Source: an uncultured Bifidobacterium sp.
GTDB lineage: Bacteria > Actinomycetota > Actinomycetes > Actinomycetales > Bifidobacteriaceae
Length of the DNA: 46,380 bases
Assembly: GCA_937874315.1 (NCBI GenBank)
Contig: CALNAE010000033.1
Span: 1 to 46,380 of the forward strand
Direction of reading: 5' to 3'
In this document: positions 33,444 through 41,532 of the stretch, one piece after another
Layout of the letters: the number at the start of each line of letters is the position of its first letter
Numbering within the stretch: position 1 is the stretch's first letter
The notes under the pieces: model-generated
What the model was told of the DNA's origin: nothing
The model's database searches: none
What the model saw: only the letters and a program-made list of their open reading frames with translations
Position numbers and translations under genes: made by a program

Positions 33444-33880
33444 TGACTGATCCAATTCCAAGTGCAGGCGAAACCACCATCATCGGCATGCCTGCGGTAA
33501 CCATCCCCATAACCACAACGGGAGACCGCCCTCTTACCCAGGAAGATCTCGATACCATGAGCCGGCTGTCGCCGCGCACGGCGTTGCTTATCTCCACCCG
33601 CGGCGCCGTATCGGGGTCTCGCTATCTGCTTGATGAGGATGAGACCACGGTAGGGCGAGATCCGCATTCGGATATCATGCTCGACGATTCCACGGTTTCT
33701 CGCTCTCACGCGGTTTTCCACCGTGAGGGTGATGTCTTCTCGGTCGTCGACTCCGGCAGTCTGAACGGGACGTATGTGAACCGTCGGCGTGTGGAAAAAC
33801 AACGGCTCAGCAACGGTGACGAGATCATGATCGGCAAGTTCCGACTCGTCTTCTTCACAAAATCCGCCGTTCTCTCGTGA
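33443..33880 (+). CDS. garA: FHA-domain signalling protein, GarA/OdhI-like
   Basis: A 145-residue soluble protein. The forkhead-associated domain (about 60-145) keeps the phosphothreonine-binding residues: G-R at 71-72, S-R-S-H at 86-89 and N-G at 108-109. The N-terminus has E-T-T at 10-12, matching the Ser/Thr-kinase phosphorylation site of mycobacterial GarA and corynebacterial OdhI. In those organisms the unphosphorylated protein inhibits 2-oxoglutarate dehydrogenase and adjusts glutamate metabolism. Its target here is unknown, as bifidobacteria are thought to lack that complex. ftsR follows, as in mycobacteria. Confidence 0.88.
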   Translation: MTDPIPSAGETTIIGMPAVTIPITTTGDRPLTQEDLDTMSRLSPRTALLISTRGAVSGSRYLLDEDETTVGRDPHSDIMLDDSTVSRSHAVFHREGDVFSVVDSGSLNGTYVNRRRVEKQRLSNGDEIMIGKFRLVFFTKSAVLS

Positions 33881-33922
33881 CTGCCTTCCGGATCGACGCG
33901 ATACACTGATGACAGAGCATGG

Positions 33923-33952
33923 ATGACATCCATGTACTTACATCCATGTCAT
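33923..33952. promoter_or_regulatory. Tandem dyads upstream of ftsR (candidate autoregulatory operator)
   Basis: ACATCCATGT occurs twice (33926-33935 and 33940-33949), separated by ACTT; each copy is itself an inverted repeat, ACAT-CC-ATGT. Together with flanking ATG and CAT the 30 bases form a near-palindrome (12 of 14 arm positions pair). It ends 14 bases before the ftsR start, a position that fits a MerR-type regulator binding its own promoter. Confidence 0.6.
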
Positions 33953-33966
33953 TGGGGGAGGGCGTT

Positions 33967-34608
33967 ATGATGGCGAAACAGACTGGAGTGGCATTGCAGC
34001 TTCACGTTCCGTTGGAGGAGCGTAGAAACCTGTCCGCGCAGGATGCCGTGCAGGGGGAGTTGTTTGCCTCGAATGGCGATGAGCCGATCACTCGTGGTTA
34101 TCGTGGTACCATCGCGTCCAAGGTCGCCGGCATCACATATCGACAGCTGGATTATTGGGCGCGTAAGCAGATCATTGAACCGTCGATTACGCCCTCACAT
34201 GGTTCGGGTTCCAGGCGGCTGTACTCGTTCAAGGACGTCGTGGTGCTGGCGGTTTCCAAGCGACTGTTGGATGCCGGCGTGAACCTGCAGAACGTGACTA
34301 CTGCGATCGGGTTTCTTATGCAATATTCGTCCGCCGAACTCGAACGCGTGACCATCATGTCGGACGGCCAAAGCGTTCATCAATGCACCCAGTCGCAGCA
34401 GATCATCGATCTCGTGCAGAGCGGGCGAGCCATGTTCTCGGTGTCGATCGACGCGCTGTGGCATCGGGTGCAGGCTGACCTCGACCATGAGGAATACGTC
34501 GATGTCAGCGGCGGCGTGCCGAACGCCGGCCGGCCCATCGACGAACTCACGCAGGCCAGGTTGCGCCATAAGCTCGAAACGCAACGCGCGGCGCGCCAGC
34601 GGGCATGA
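33967..34608 (+). CDS. ftsR: MerR-family transcription regulator, FtsR/Rv1828-like
   Basis: A 213-residue regulator. The winged helix-turn-helix lies at about 45-115 (V-A-G-I-T-Y-R-Q-L-D-Y-W-A-R, then S-G-S-R-R-L-Y-S-F-K-D-V-V). The C-terminal part is a short helical dimerisation region without metal-binding cysteines. It matches Rv1828 by position after garA; the C. glutamicum homologue FtsR has been reported as an activator of ftsZ, so a cell-division role is likely here. GGGGGAGGGCGTT precedes the double ATG at 33967. The tandem dyads just upstream suggest autoregulation. Confidence 0.85.
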   Translation: MMAKQTGVALQLHVPLEERRNLSAQDAVQGELFASNGDEPITRGYRGTIASKVAGITYRQLDYWARKQIIEPSITPSHGSGSRRLYSFKDVVVLAVSKRLLDAGVNLQNVTTAIGFLMQYSSAELERVTIMSDGQSVHQCTQSQQIIDLVQSGRAMFSVSIDALWHRVQADLDHEEYVDVSGGVPNAGRPIDELTQARLRHKLETQRAARQRA

Positions 34609-34997
34609 GCGACGTCGAGATGGTTGTCGGTATGTTACCCGCGGTGGTGTGGCTGATCGCTTGTGGCATCGCGATCTGGATCTGTGGCATCTGCATATGG
34701 CGCAGTCGGCGTGATGCGACGCACGTCGTTCGGCCGGTGTCTTGGCCTGTTGTCGGTGGTCACTTGGCCTCTTTGGTGCTGGCGATGGCGCCGTATGTGA
34801 TCATGTTGCTGGTGGAACTGCAGATCGATCGTCGGTTGTTGGATTTATATCGTAGGGTCGGCTGGTGGTCAGCGGCCGTATTGATCGTGCTGATCGTGTC
34901 CGAATTGATCCTGATGTATCGCCAAGCAAGACGCGCCATGATGGCACAGACAAATGCCGTCGGCACGCGAACGAACCAGGACGAGAACGCTCGATAA
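34605..34997 (+). CDS. Small membrane protein, unknown function
   Basis: A 130-residue protein with three hydrophobic segments (about 8-28, 48-70, 84-105) and a polar C-terminus. Its ATG overlaps the ftsR stop by four bases, so it is translated with the regulator. I recognise no family. By context it may be linked to cell division or envelope work, but that is only association. Confidence 0.7.
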   Translation: MSDVEMVVGMLPAVVWLIACGIAIWICGICIWRSRRDATHVVRPVSWPVVGGHLASLVLAMAPYVIMLLVELQIDRRLLDLYRRVGWWSAAVLIVLIVSELILMYRQARRAMMAQTNAVGTRTNQDENAR

Positions 34998-35145
34998 GTG
35001 TGGGACGCGTGAGACGATGTCAAAAGATACCGGTTTCGTGACGCGGCATTCGCACGGGTGCGGAAAGCGAAATAGGTAAACGAGGTCGGGAAACTGAGAT
35101 AGGGGAAATCACAGAATGTAATCTGACATAACGTACATTATCGGA

Positions 35146-35850
35146 TTATAAGCTCGTGAAATATTCGGTCACCGCATCGCGCAATTGTGAGACCTGATCG
35201 ATGGTGCGATAGGCGCCGTGCGATTCGAGCTCACCGGGTTCGGCGTAGCCCCAGCGGCACCCGAGACAATCCAAACCGCATGCCGTGGCGCCGTCCACAT
35301 CGGTCCAACGGTCACCGACCATCAATGCCCGGTCGCCACGCGTCGCGTCGAAGCCGAGATCCGCCAAGGCATACCGGATTACCTGATCCTTGTCGATGCG
35401 CGAACCGTCACGACTCGCGCCGTAGATGCCGTCGACCATGGTATCGATATGAAAATGCTCACACACCGGAACCGCCTGATATTCCGGCTTGGCCGAGGCA
35501 ACATCCAAGTGGTATCCGCCGTCGCGCATCCGAGCCAGCTGATCGGCTATGCCGGGATACACCGTGCTATCGAATCGGCCCGGTACCAGCGTTCCCGGAT
35601 GCTGCGGATCATCGAAGACCGCCTCCGAGGTGTAATACCTCCGATAGGTGTCGACCGCTGTGCCCAGCAGATGCTCCGGAATCCGGTTGCGTCGAAACGA
35701 CTCGATTATCGCCGGTCCGATAAACCGTTGCAACTCGCGTTCATCGGGAACCGGCATGCCGACGGCCTCGAACGCCTTGATGACGCACGCGATGATACCC
35801 GGATCCGACTTGGTCAAAGTGCCATCCAAGTCAAGCAACACTACGCGCAT
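35146..35850 (-). CDS. HAD-superfamily phosphatase, phosphoglycolate phosphatase-like
   Basis: A 234-residue haloacid-dehalogenase hydrolase. Motif I is D-L-D-G-T-L-T (residues 6-12) with nucleophile Asp6; motif II is A-S-A-K; motif IV is V-G-D-R-W-T-D-V-D-G. The helical cap between 15 and 80 is of the Gph/PGMB type. It dephosphorylates a small phosphate ester; the substrate cannot be told. Start 35850 is chosen because GGGAGAGAC precedes it and the Asp motif follows at once. It converges with the small membrane protein gene across a 148-base gap (34998-35145) in which I see only weak AT-rich dyads. Confidence 0.85.
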   Translation of the reverse strand: MRVVLLDLDGTLTKSDPGIIACVIKAFEAVGMPVPDERELQRFIGPAIIESFRRNRIPEHLLGTAVDTYRRYYTSEAVFDDPQHPGTLVPGRFDSTVYPGIADQLARMRDGGYHLDVASAKPEYQAVPVCEHFHIDTMVDGIYGASRDGSRIDKDQVIRYALADLGFDATRGDRALMVGDRWTDVDGATACGLDCLGCRWGYAEPGELESHGAYRTIDQVSQLRDAVTEYFTSL

Positions 35851-35896
35851 GGGTCTTGTCTCTCCCGCCGTGATTCGAACTCCGGATCTCCACGCA

Positions 35897-36244
35897 TCAC
35901 TCGTAGTCGGGAATCCAACCCTCATGGTGCATCTTGATACGCTTTTTCAGCAGCTCTTTCAGCTCGTCTTCGTTACGGCGCTCCAACAGCATGTCCCAGT
36001 GGGTACGAGTCGGTTTCGTAATCTCATCGGCCTCCTGGTCCCTCTCGCCCTCGCGATGCGCGGTGAGCCCACAACGGCATTCCCATTCCTCGGGGATTTC
36101 CGCATCCTGTGAGAACGGAAGGATCGTGCGGTGACCCTTCGGGCAGACATACGCCACATCCGATCGTGCCGCGAAATCCACGTTGTCGTCGGACTCCAGT
36201 GATTTTGCGCCGATGCTCATACCGCGCAAACTGCGTTCAGCCAT
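35897..36244 (-). CDS. rbpA: RNA polymerase-binding protein RbpA
   Basis: A 115-residue actinobacterial transcription factor that binds the beta subunit and group I/II sigma factors and stabilises open complexes. The zinc-site residues are Cys34, His38, Cys56 and Cys58; the C-terminal sigma-interaction domain includes T-H-W-D-M-L-L-E-R-R (81-90). The N-terminal tail with R-G-M-S-I-G (7-12) fits the family. CCAAGGAGGCAAGGA gives an excellent ribosome-binding site. Presence of this gene is strong evidence for an actinobacterium. Confidence 0.95.
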   Translation of the reverse strand: MAERSLRGMSIGAKSLESDDNVDFAARSDVAYVCPKGHRTILPFSQDAEIPEEWECRCGLTAHREGERDQEADEITKPTRTHWDMLLERRNEDELKELLKKRIKMHHEGWIPDYE

Positions 36245-36378
36245 TCCTTGCCTCCTTGGGCATTGCTACCGTTACCAACCTACAGAACAGTTCGGACGAG
36301 GATGATATTCCGTGAATCCGCGGTGGGGTGAGGCGCGGTAGATATCACATCCGCCATCTCGTCCGCCGTCATCTCGCC

Positions 36379-36407
36379 AGAGTGACGTGAGAGTGACGTG
36401 AGAGTGA
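36379..36407. repeat. 11-bp tandem repeat upstream of rbpA
   Basis: AGAGTGACGTG occurs twice in a row (36379-36389, 36390-36400) followed by AGAGTGA. It lies 135-163 bases upstream of the rbpA start and just beyond the helY stop. It could be a regulator site spaced at one helical turn, or simple slippage. Confidence 0.55.
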
Positions 36408-36418
36408 ATCGGTCAGAA

Positions 36419-39079
36419 TCAGTCGATCCCCGAATACGCCACCACTCCACGGAATACCAGCTGCCGTGCGGCCGTGGCACGTCGGACGAGCGTATCCGGC
36501 GTCTCGACGCAATACGGCGCCGCGATGGAGATCTGTTGGAGCAGATCGGCAAGACGCTTGGTACATCTGACGAAGTCTCCCCCGGTCAGATCACCCTCTC
36601 GCAACAGACCTCTCAGATCGGTGCCGCCGGCCCAATCATACATGTCGCTCACCAGACCGAAGTCCAACGGTTCCAAGGGCTCGAGCTCGCCCGCGCCAAA
36701 GCGCTCGGAGATGCTTGCATTGAGGGATCTCAATCGGGAACACGCCTGAGCGACGGGTCCCGCGCTGCCGTCCGGGTAATGCCGTGGCTCGTCGCCGCCG
36801 CCCTTGCGCGCATGAAATACCAGTGAGGAGAGCGTGGCTGCGAGCTGCCGTGCGGTGAGATCGTCGAATACGTGATTGATGATGGCCTGGGCCAGAACCA
36901 GGTCCTGCTCGCCGTAGAGTCGACGGAGCATTTCGCCGTTGCCGGTCAGCGTTATATCGCCGTCGTATGATTCCCGATGAGACTGCTGTCGGCGCAGATA
37001 TCCGAATTCCACCAGGATGTCGCAGATACTGTCGAATTGACGCGCGACGGAACCGGTACGATGACGATACTGCGACTCGAGCCGTTCGAGTTCGCCCTGT
37101 TCCCTGTTCCAGCGGTGCCCCCATTTGAGGTGATCCGCGATGTGGGGGCAACCGAGGCAGGGATGCTCACGATCCTCGGCGCGCAGGACGGCGATGTGCT
37201 GTTGCAGCGTCTGCTCGGCTTGTCTTCGCTCCTGTTGCGAGGCGAAGGCCTGATGGCGCAACCGCTGCCGCTCGCCTTTTTCCAGCGCGCTGAGCTCACG
37301 GCGAATACGCATCAGCGACGCGAAATCGCCGCGGTCGCAATGAAAGGCCCGTTCATATCCAGCCACGGCCTCATGAAGCGTGGCGATGCGCGACTGCAAT
37401 TGCTCCGCAGACTCGTTGGCCTCCCACTGGGCGAATGAATGAGCCAGAATCAGTCGCGCCGTCGCATAGTCGTTATTGGCCAGCAGATTGACAGCCATAT
37501 TGCATGTGGCGGAAAAACTCGAGTGCAACGGATACACACGTTTGCTGGACAGCGCCACCAAGGTCGCCGGGGCGAAGTCACGGTGATCAACGACCACGGC
37601 ATGGCCCAGCGGGTCGATGCCTCGGCGGCCGGCGCGCCCGGTCAACTGGGTGAACTCCCCTGGGGTGAGCATCACATGCTCGCTGCCGTTGAATTTCTCC
37701 AACTTCTCGACGATGACGCTGCGGGCCGGCATATTGATGCCCAGCGCCAGCGTTTCGGTGGCGAACACCGTCTTGACCAGACCGAGTTCGAACAAGTGTT
37801 CGACTATCTCCCGGAAGAGAGCTACCATGCCCGCATGGTGCGGCGCGAATCCCTCTTCCAGCGCGAACCGGAATTGCGAGAAATGCAGGGCCTTCAGATC
37901 GTCATACGACAGTTGCCCGTCGGCCATGTCGTCGACGATCCGGCGGATTCGCAATGCTTCCTCGTGCGTGGTGAGTTCCAGCCCGGCGTTGAGACACTGT
38001 TGGACGGCCTGATCGCATCCGTTGCGCGAGAAGATGAAGTAGATGCCGGGCAGCATCTGAAGATAGTTGAGCTCGTCGATAACGGCCCAGCGCCGTGGCA
38101 TATAGCGTTGTACCGTGCCTTCCGCACGGCCACCGCGATCATGTCCCGTGCGCCCACCCCGGGCCTGATGATGGTCGTGCCCATGCAGGACGGCACGTCC
38201 CGATCCCCCGTTGCGCCGTTCACAACGTCGATCGAGCTGATCGAGTCGACTCGCCAGCGCCGGATTGATCAGCTCCGAGCCTCGTTCATCGGACCGGCGA
38301 CGGTACAGGTCGATGAGTTCCGGTTCGCTATGCGCGTCCGCCTGGATCATGACATGCTGCTCCAACGGCACCGGCCGATGTTCCGAGATGACCAAATGCG
38401 TAGCGCCGCGTACCGAGGCGATCCAAGACGAAAAATCCTCGACATTGGAGACCGTCGCCGATAGACCGATGATGCGAACGGACTTCGGCAACTGGACGAT
38501 GACCTCTTCCCATACCGGCCCACGGAAACGATCTGCGAGGTAATGGACCTCGTCAAGCACGACGTAGCGCAGCGACTGCAGCGTCGTCGAGTGCTCGTAG
38601 ATCATATTGCGCAGCACTTCGGTGGTCATCACCACGATATCCGCATCCGGGTTGATCGATATGTCACCGGTGAGCAGCCCCACACGTTCGGAGCCGTATC
38701 GGTCAACCAGATCATGGTACTTCTGATTGCTCAGCGCCTTGATCGGCGTGGTATAGAACGCCTTGACGTTGTGCTCCTGGGCCAGGAACATCGCAAAATC
38801 GGCGATTACCGTTTTACCGGCTCCCGTCGGCGCGGCGACGAGCACATTGTCCCCCGCCTCCAGCGCCTCGTTCGCCTCCTGTTGGAACGCATCGAATGCA
38901 AATGGAGCCTGTGCGGCGAAACGTGCCGCTGCCGAGCGCCGATAGGACTGCCTATCGCGGAATGCCCGGTAGCGCTGCGAAGGACTGGAGTCGGCTGTCG
39001 GGCGGTATGACGGGTCGGAGATCCCAGAATCCTGAGGCTTGGACTCGATGGGTGACTTGTGATGATGACGATGTGGCAT
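36419..39079 (-). CDS. helY: DEVH-box helicase, HelY/Ski2-like
   Basis: An 886-residue superfamily 2 helicase related to Mtr4/Ski2 and mycobacterial HelY, probably remodelling RNA. Walker A is A-P-T-G-A-G-K-T (83-90), motif II D-E-V-H (176-179), motif III S-A-T (207-209) and motif VI Q-L-T-G-R-A-G-R-R-G. A charged, variable insert (about 280-330) precedes the second RecA domain. The C-terminal 300 residues are helical with a C-L-G-C-P-H segment. The ATG lies three bases after the stop of the upstream small membrane protein gene, with no clear ribosome-binding site, so coupling is likely. Confidence 0.92.
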   Translation of the reverse strand: MPHRHHHKSPIESKPQDSGISDPSYRPTADSSPSQRYRAFRDRQSYRRSAAARFAAQAPFAFDAFQQEANEALEAGDNVLVAAPTGAGKTVIADFAMFLAQEHNVKAFYTTPIKALSNQKYHDLVDRYGSERVGLLTGDISINPDADIVVMTTEVLRNMIYEHSTTLQSLRYVVLDEVHYLADRFRGPVWEEVIVQLPKSVRIIGLSATVSNVEDFSSWIASVRGATHLVISEHRPVPLEQHVMIQADAHSEPELIDLYRRRSDERGSELINPALASRLDQLDRRCERRNGGSGRAVLHGHDHHQARGGRTGHDRGGRAEGTVQRYMPRRWAVIDELNYLQMLPGIYFIFSRNGCDQAVQQCLNAGLELTTHEEALRIRRIVDDMADGQLSYDDLKALHFSQFRFALEEGFAPHHAGMVALFREIVEHLFELGLVKTVFATETLALGINMPARSVIVEKLEKFNGSEHVMLTPGEFTQLTGRAGRRGIDPLGHAVVVDHRDFAPATLVALSSKRVYPLHSSFSATCNMAVNLLANNDYATARLILAHSFAQWEANESAEQLQSRIATLHEAVAGYERAFHCDRGDFASLMRIRRELSALEKGERQRLRHQAFASQQERRQAEQTLQQHIAVLRAEDREHPCLGCPHIADHLKWGHRWNREQGELERLESQYRHRTGSVARQFDSICDILVEFGYLRRQQSHRESYDGDITLTGNGEMLRRLYGEQDLVLAQAIINHVFDDLTARQLAATLSSLVFHARKGGGDEPRHYPDGSAGPVAQACSRLRSLNASISERFGAGELEPLEPLDFGLVSDMYDWAGGTDLRGLLREGDLTGGDFVRCTKRLADLLQQISIAAPYCVETPDTLVRRATAARQLVFRGVVAYSGID

Positions 39080-39082
39080 GAT

Positions 39083-39406
39083 CTAGCGGTTGAACCGCAG
39101 CCAGTTCTTCCAACGTTCGATATGACGGCGGCGTGCGGCCATCTTGCGAGCGATCACCCGGCTGTGCGCCGTGGCGTAGTTGTCGCTGGCGACCTGCAAC
39201 GGCTCGGTGAATATCGCTCGTGTCGGCGTTGAATCCGGATCCTTCGCATCCAATCGACCGAAGCGTTCACTGACCGTGGTGCCCAGCGCAGTCGCCACGT
39301 GCATCAATGCCAAGGCGCGTAGAACGACATAGGCCGATCCCGCGATAAGAACCGCGAGCATGAACACGACGAGCAACAGCCAAATCCACCATGCCATGAC
39401 GATCAC
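39083..39406 (-). CDS. Small single-pass membrane protein between pafBC and helY, unknown
   Basis: A 107-residue protein with one N-terminal transmembrane helix (about 5-30) and a basic, mostly helical C-terminal domain ending in R-R-H-I-E-R-W-K-N-W-L-R-F-N-R. The GTG start overlaps the upstream regulator's stop by four bases (GTGA); an ATG at 39397 is the alternative. It occupies the place where mycobacteria have tatA and tatC between pafC and helY, but it lacks TatA features. I do not recognise a family. Confidence 0.65.
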   Translation of the reverse strand: MIVMAWWIWLLLVVFMLAVLIAGSAYVVLRALALMHVATALGTTVSERFGRLDAKDPDSTPTRAIFTEPLQVASDNYATAHSRVIARKMAARRRHIERWKNWLRFNR

Positions 39407-41364
39407 CGCGATTCATCCGAAGTGTCATTGGCCTGCCCGACGGCAAGCTCGCGTTCGGCACGTGCCACGATCATGGTCCGCAGCGTTTCCGGCGCTACGG
39501 CCATGATGCGGCGTGCGTGCGAGATGCAGAAGGCCACGAACCAGGAGTCCGATGAGACGGTCAGATGGACCTTCTCCCCCTCGCCGCAGGGTTCCACCGT
39601 GGCGTCGGGAAGCTTGCGGATGAACTGCAGATGAGGTCGATCGGTGACGAACACCGCAGCGGTGCCGTTGTCGAAACTCCACTTGCGCAGCTCACTGACC
39701 GGGACATCGGGGATATCGAGCTTAACCGTAGGTGCGACGAGTTCGGTATGCTCGATGCGCGAAAGTCGTAGCACCTGCCAGACACGATGATGCGCGTCCC
39801 TGCCCTTGGTCCTGCGCATGGTGGTGTCGACGAGATCGGCCTTATCCACGGGGACTGCGGGGGCGACGGCGGTCCATACCGCGGCGTAGTACACTCCTTC
39901 GTCGACGAAGATCTTAGCGGGTGCCACGATCTTACGACGTGTCCTGCCGGCACCATCGGTGTAATCCATCACCAACAGCGACTCGGTGTCGATGGCCCGT
40001 TTGACGACGGTGAAGCTTCGAGGCTCCATCTCAAAACCGGTAAGGCTGAGCCACGGCGTCTGTCCGGGCTCGACGTGCTGGCGCAGCCGCATGTACAGCG
40101 ACTGGGCCTGCGTGCGTTGTGCATCCGGCAGGATGGGCGAATGCGCAAGATAGCTCAGGGAAGCGGTCAACATACTCAGGTATTGCTGGGAAATCCCGGC
40201 CAGACGTTCCAGTCCCAACGAGTTCGTGGCGGAAACGATGCCGTCGCTGTCCAGCAACGACCAATCGATGTCGAAGAACTGGCTACCGGCCATCTCGCCA
40301 TCGTCGGAGACCGTCGTAAGCGTATTGATGTCCTTGCGCAGAACGGCCACGAATTTCTTGAGTTCGTCCTCGCTATGAGACGAGCCGATGAACCGTTCCG
40401 CCAGCTCGGCGAGTGAATACTCCTCGCCCAGATGGGCGGACAGGAACAGCATCAGCCGCAGTCTGCGATCGACCTCGCTGCCGGTTTGGAAGGATGGTGA
40501 TGAGTTCTTTTTCTGTGACTCGGATTCCTGCAGGGCCTCTTCGGCGTCATTGGCATCGTTGGAGGCCCTGCTGATCTCCGCGGGGATCACGGTCGCACCC
40601 GTCTCGCCTTGGGTGACATCGGCCAGGGCGAAATTAGACGCAGCCGTTAGCCGTCGGCGCACCGCGTCCGCGGCTTCGCGTGGATTGACGACGCTGGCGC
40701 CGGGGTGTTCCAACACGAACATCGCGAGATCGTCGGAATCGGTGTAGGCGACGTTGAGATGCTCGCCGTCGACGTCGATGGTCGCCGCGAATCTGCGAGA
40801 ATCGATGACTTTGACCAAGGCATCGGGAATCGGCTGCGTGCCCAAACCGGGTGCTATGGAATCCAGTCCAAGACCCGGGATCGGTGTCTGCGGCACACGG
40901 GGTGCCGTTCGTGAAGCGCGATGTTGACTTTGCGGCTGTTCATGCTGTTGGGCAGCGGAAGAGGAGATCGACATCGAACGGGCCAGATAATTGGCGGCGG
41001 CCAGCACAGGAAGATCCTCCTGGTTGAACCGCAGCCGAACTCGTGGCTCATCGCCGAGCTGGAGTCGATATGACGCGAAGTCCTGACCTTCGGATTTTGA
41101 AGAATACTCAGGTTGCCGCGATTCGATGGCGATGCCCATCGCGGCGAGCTTCGCGCGGTCACGCTGGAACTGTTTGGCGAACGCCGCCTTCGCGGCCTGG
41201 TCGGCCAACTCGCCGTAGGAATCGGCATAGGCCTTGACTCGCTGGGCTATCTGGCGGGAAGTGAGCCATTGAGGAAAAGCGGATGACAACACGGCCAACA
41301 CATCCAATTCATGTTTGCCCCACTTGTCGGAAAACCGCCGCCTTCCATTACTGCCCTCTGCCAT
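39403..41364 (-). CDS. pafBC: PafBC-like WYL-domain DNA-damage regulator (fused PafB and PafC)
   Basis: A 653-residue protein with two regulator halves. The first has an N-terminal winged helix (about 10-70) and a WCX-like segment (about 190-250) but no recognisable WYL domain between. An acidic/Ser-rich linker (about 265-300) follows. The second half has a winged helix (about 300-365), a WYL domain (about 440-535, with Y-Y-A-A-V-W at 492-497) and a WCX domain to the C-terminus. Fused PafBC proteins occur in some actinobacteria and activate a RecA/LexA-independent damage response. GAGGACC precedes the ATG. helY downstream supports the assignment. Confidence 0.8.
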   Translation of the reverse strand: MAEGSNGRRRFSDKWGKHELDVLAVLSSAFPQWLTSRQIAQRVKAYADSYGELADQAAKAAFAKQFQRDRAKLAAMGIAIESRQPEYSSKSEGQDFASYRLQLGDEPRVRLRFNQEDLPVLAAANYLARSMSISSSAAQQHEQPQSQHRASRTAPRVPQTPIPGLGLDSIAPGLGTQPIPDALVKVIDSRRFAATIDVDGEHLNVAYTDSDDLAMFVLEHPGASVVNPREAADAVRRRLTAASNFALADVTQGETGATVIPAEISRASNDANDAEEALQESESQKKNSSPSFQTGSEVDRRLRLMLFLSAHLGEEYSLAELAERFIGSSHSEDELKKFVAVLRKDINTLTTVSDDGEMAGSQFFDIDWSLLDSDGIVSATNSLGLERLAGISQQYLSMLTASLSYLAHSPILPDAQRTQAQSLYMRLRQHVEPGQTPWLSLTGFEMEPRSFTVVKRAIDTESLLVMDYTDGAGRTRRKIVAPAKIFVDEGVYYAAVWTAVAPAVPVDKADLVDTTMRRTKGRDAHHRVWQVLRLSRIEHTELVAPTVKLDIPDVPVSELRKWSFDNGTAAVFVTDRPHLQFIRKLPDATVEPCGEGEKVHLTVSSDSWFVAFCISHARRIMAVAPETLRTMIVARAERELAVGQANDTSDESR

Positions 41365-41532
41365 TGGTCCTCACGTATCGTTATCGTTTCGTTATAGTGT
41401 GCTTCGCATTCGCACACACATGCATCTATCTTAGATGGTTTTTCCGGTTTGGAACGCCAATTCGGCAAAATCGGCGTTTTTCTCTGATGGGCTGAATCGA
41501 ATGAGTCCGGATCAGGGGGTCCCCGCCGCTCT

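Noticed and set aside
35119..35148. AT-rich dyad TAATC...GATTA next to the HAD phosphatase stop as a terminator
   Set aside because: The arms are short and interrupted and overlap the stop codon; too weak to call.
35868..35890. A GTTCGAATC T-loop-like sequence on the minus strand just before the HAD phosphatase start, suggesting a tRNA or attachment site
   Set aside because: The flanking bases do not form a T stem, and no acceptor, D or anticodon arms can be drawn around it.
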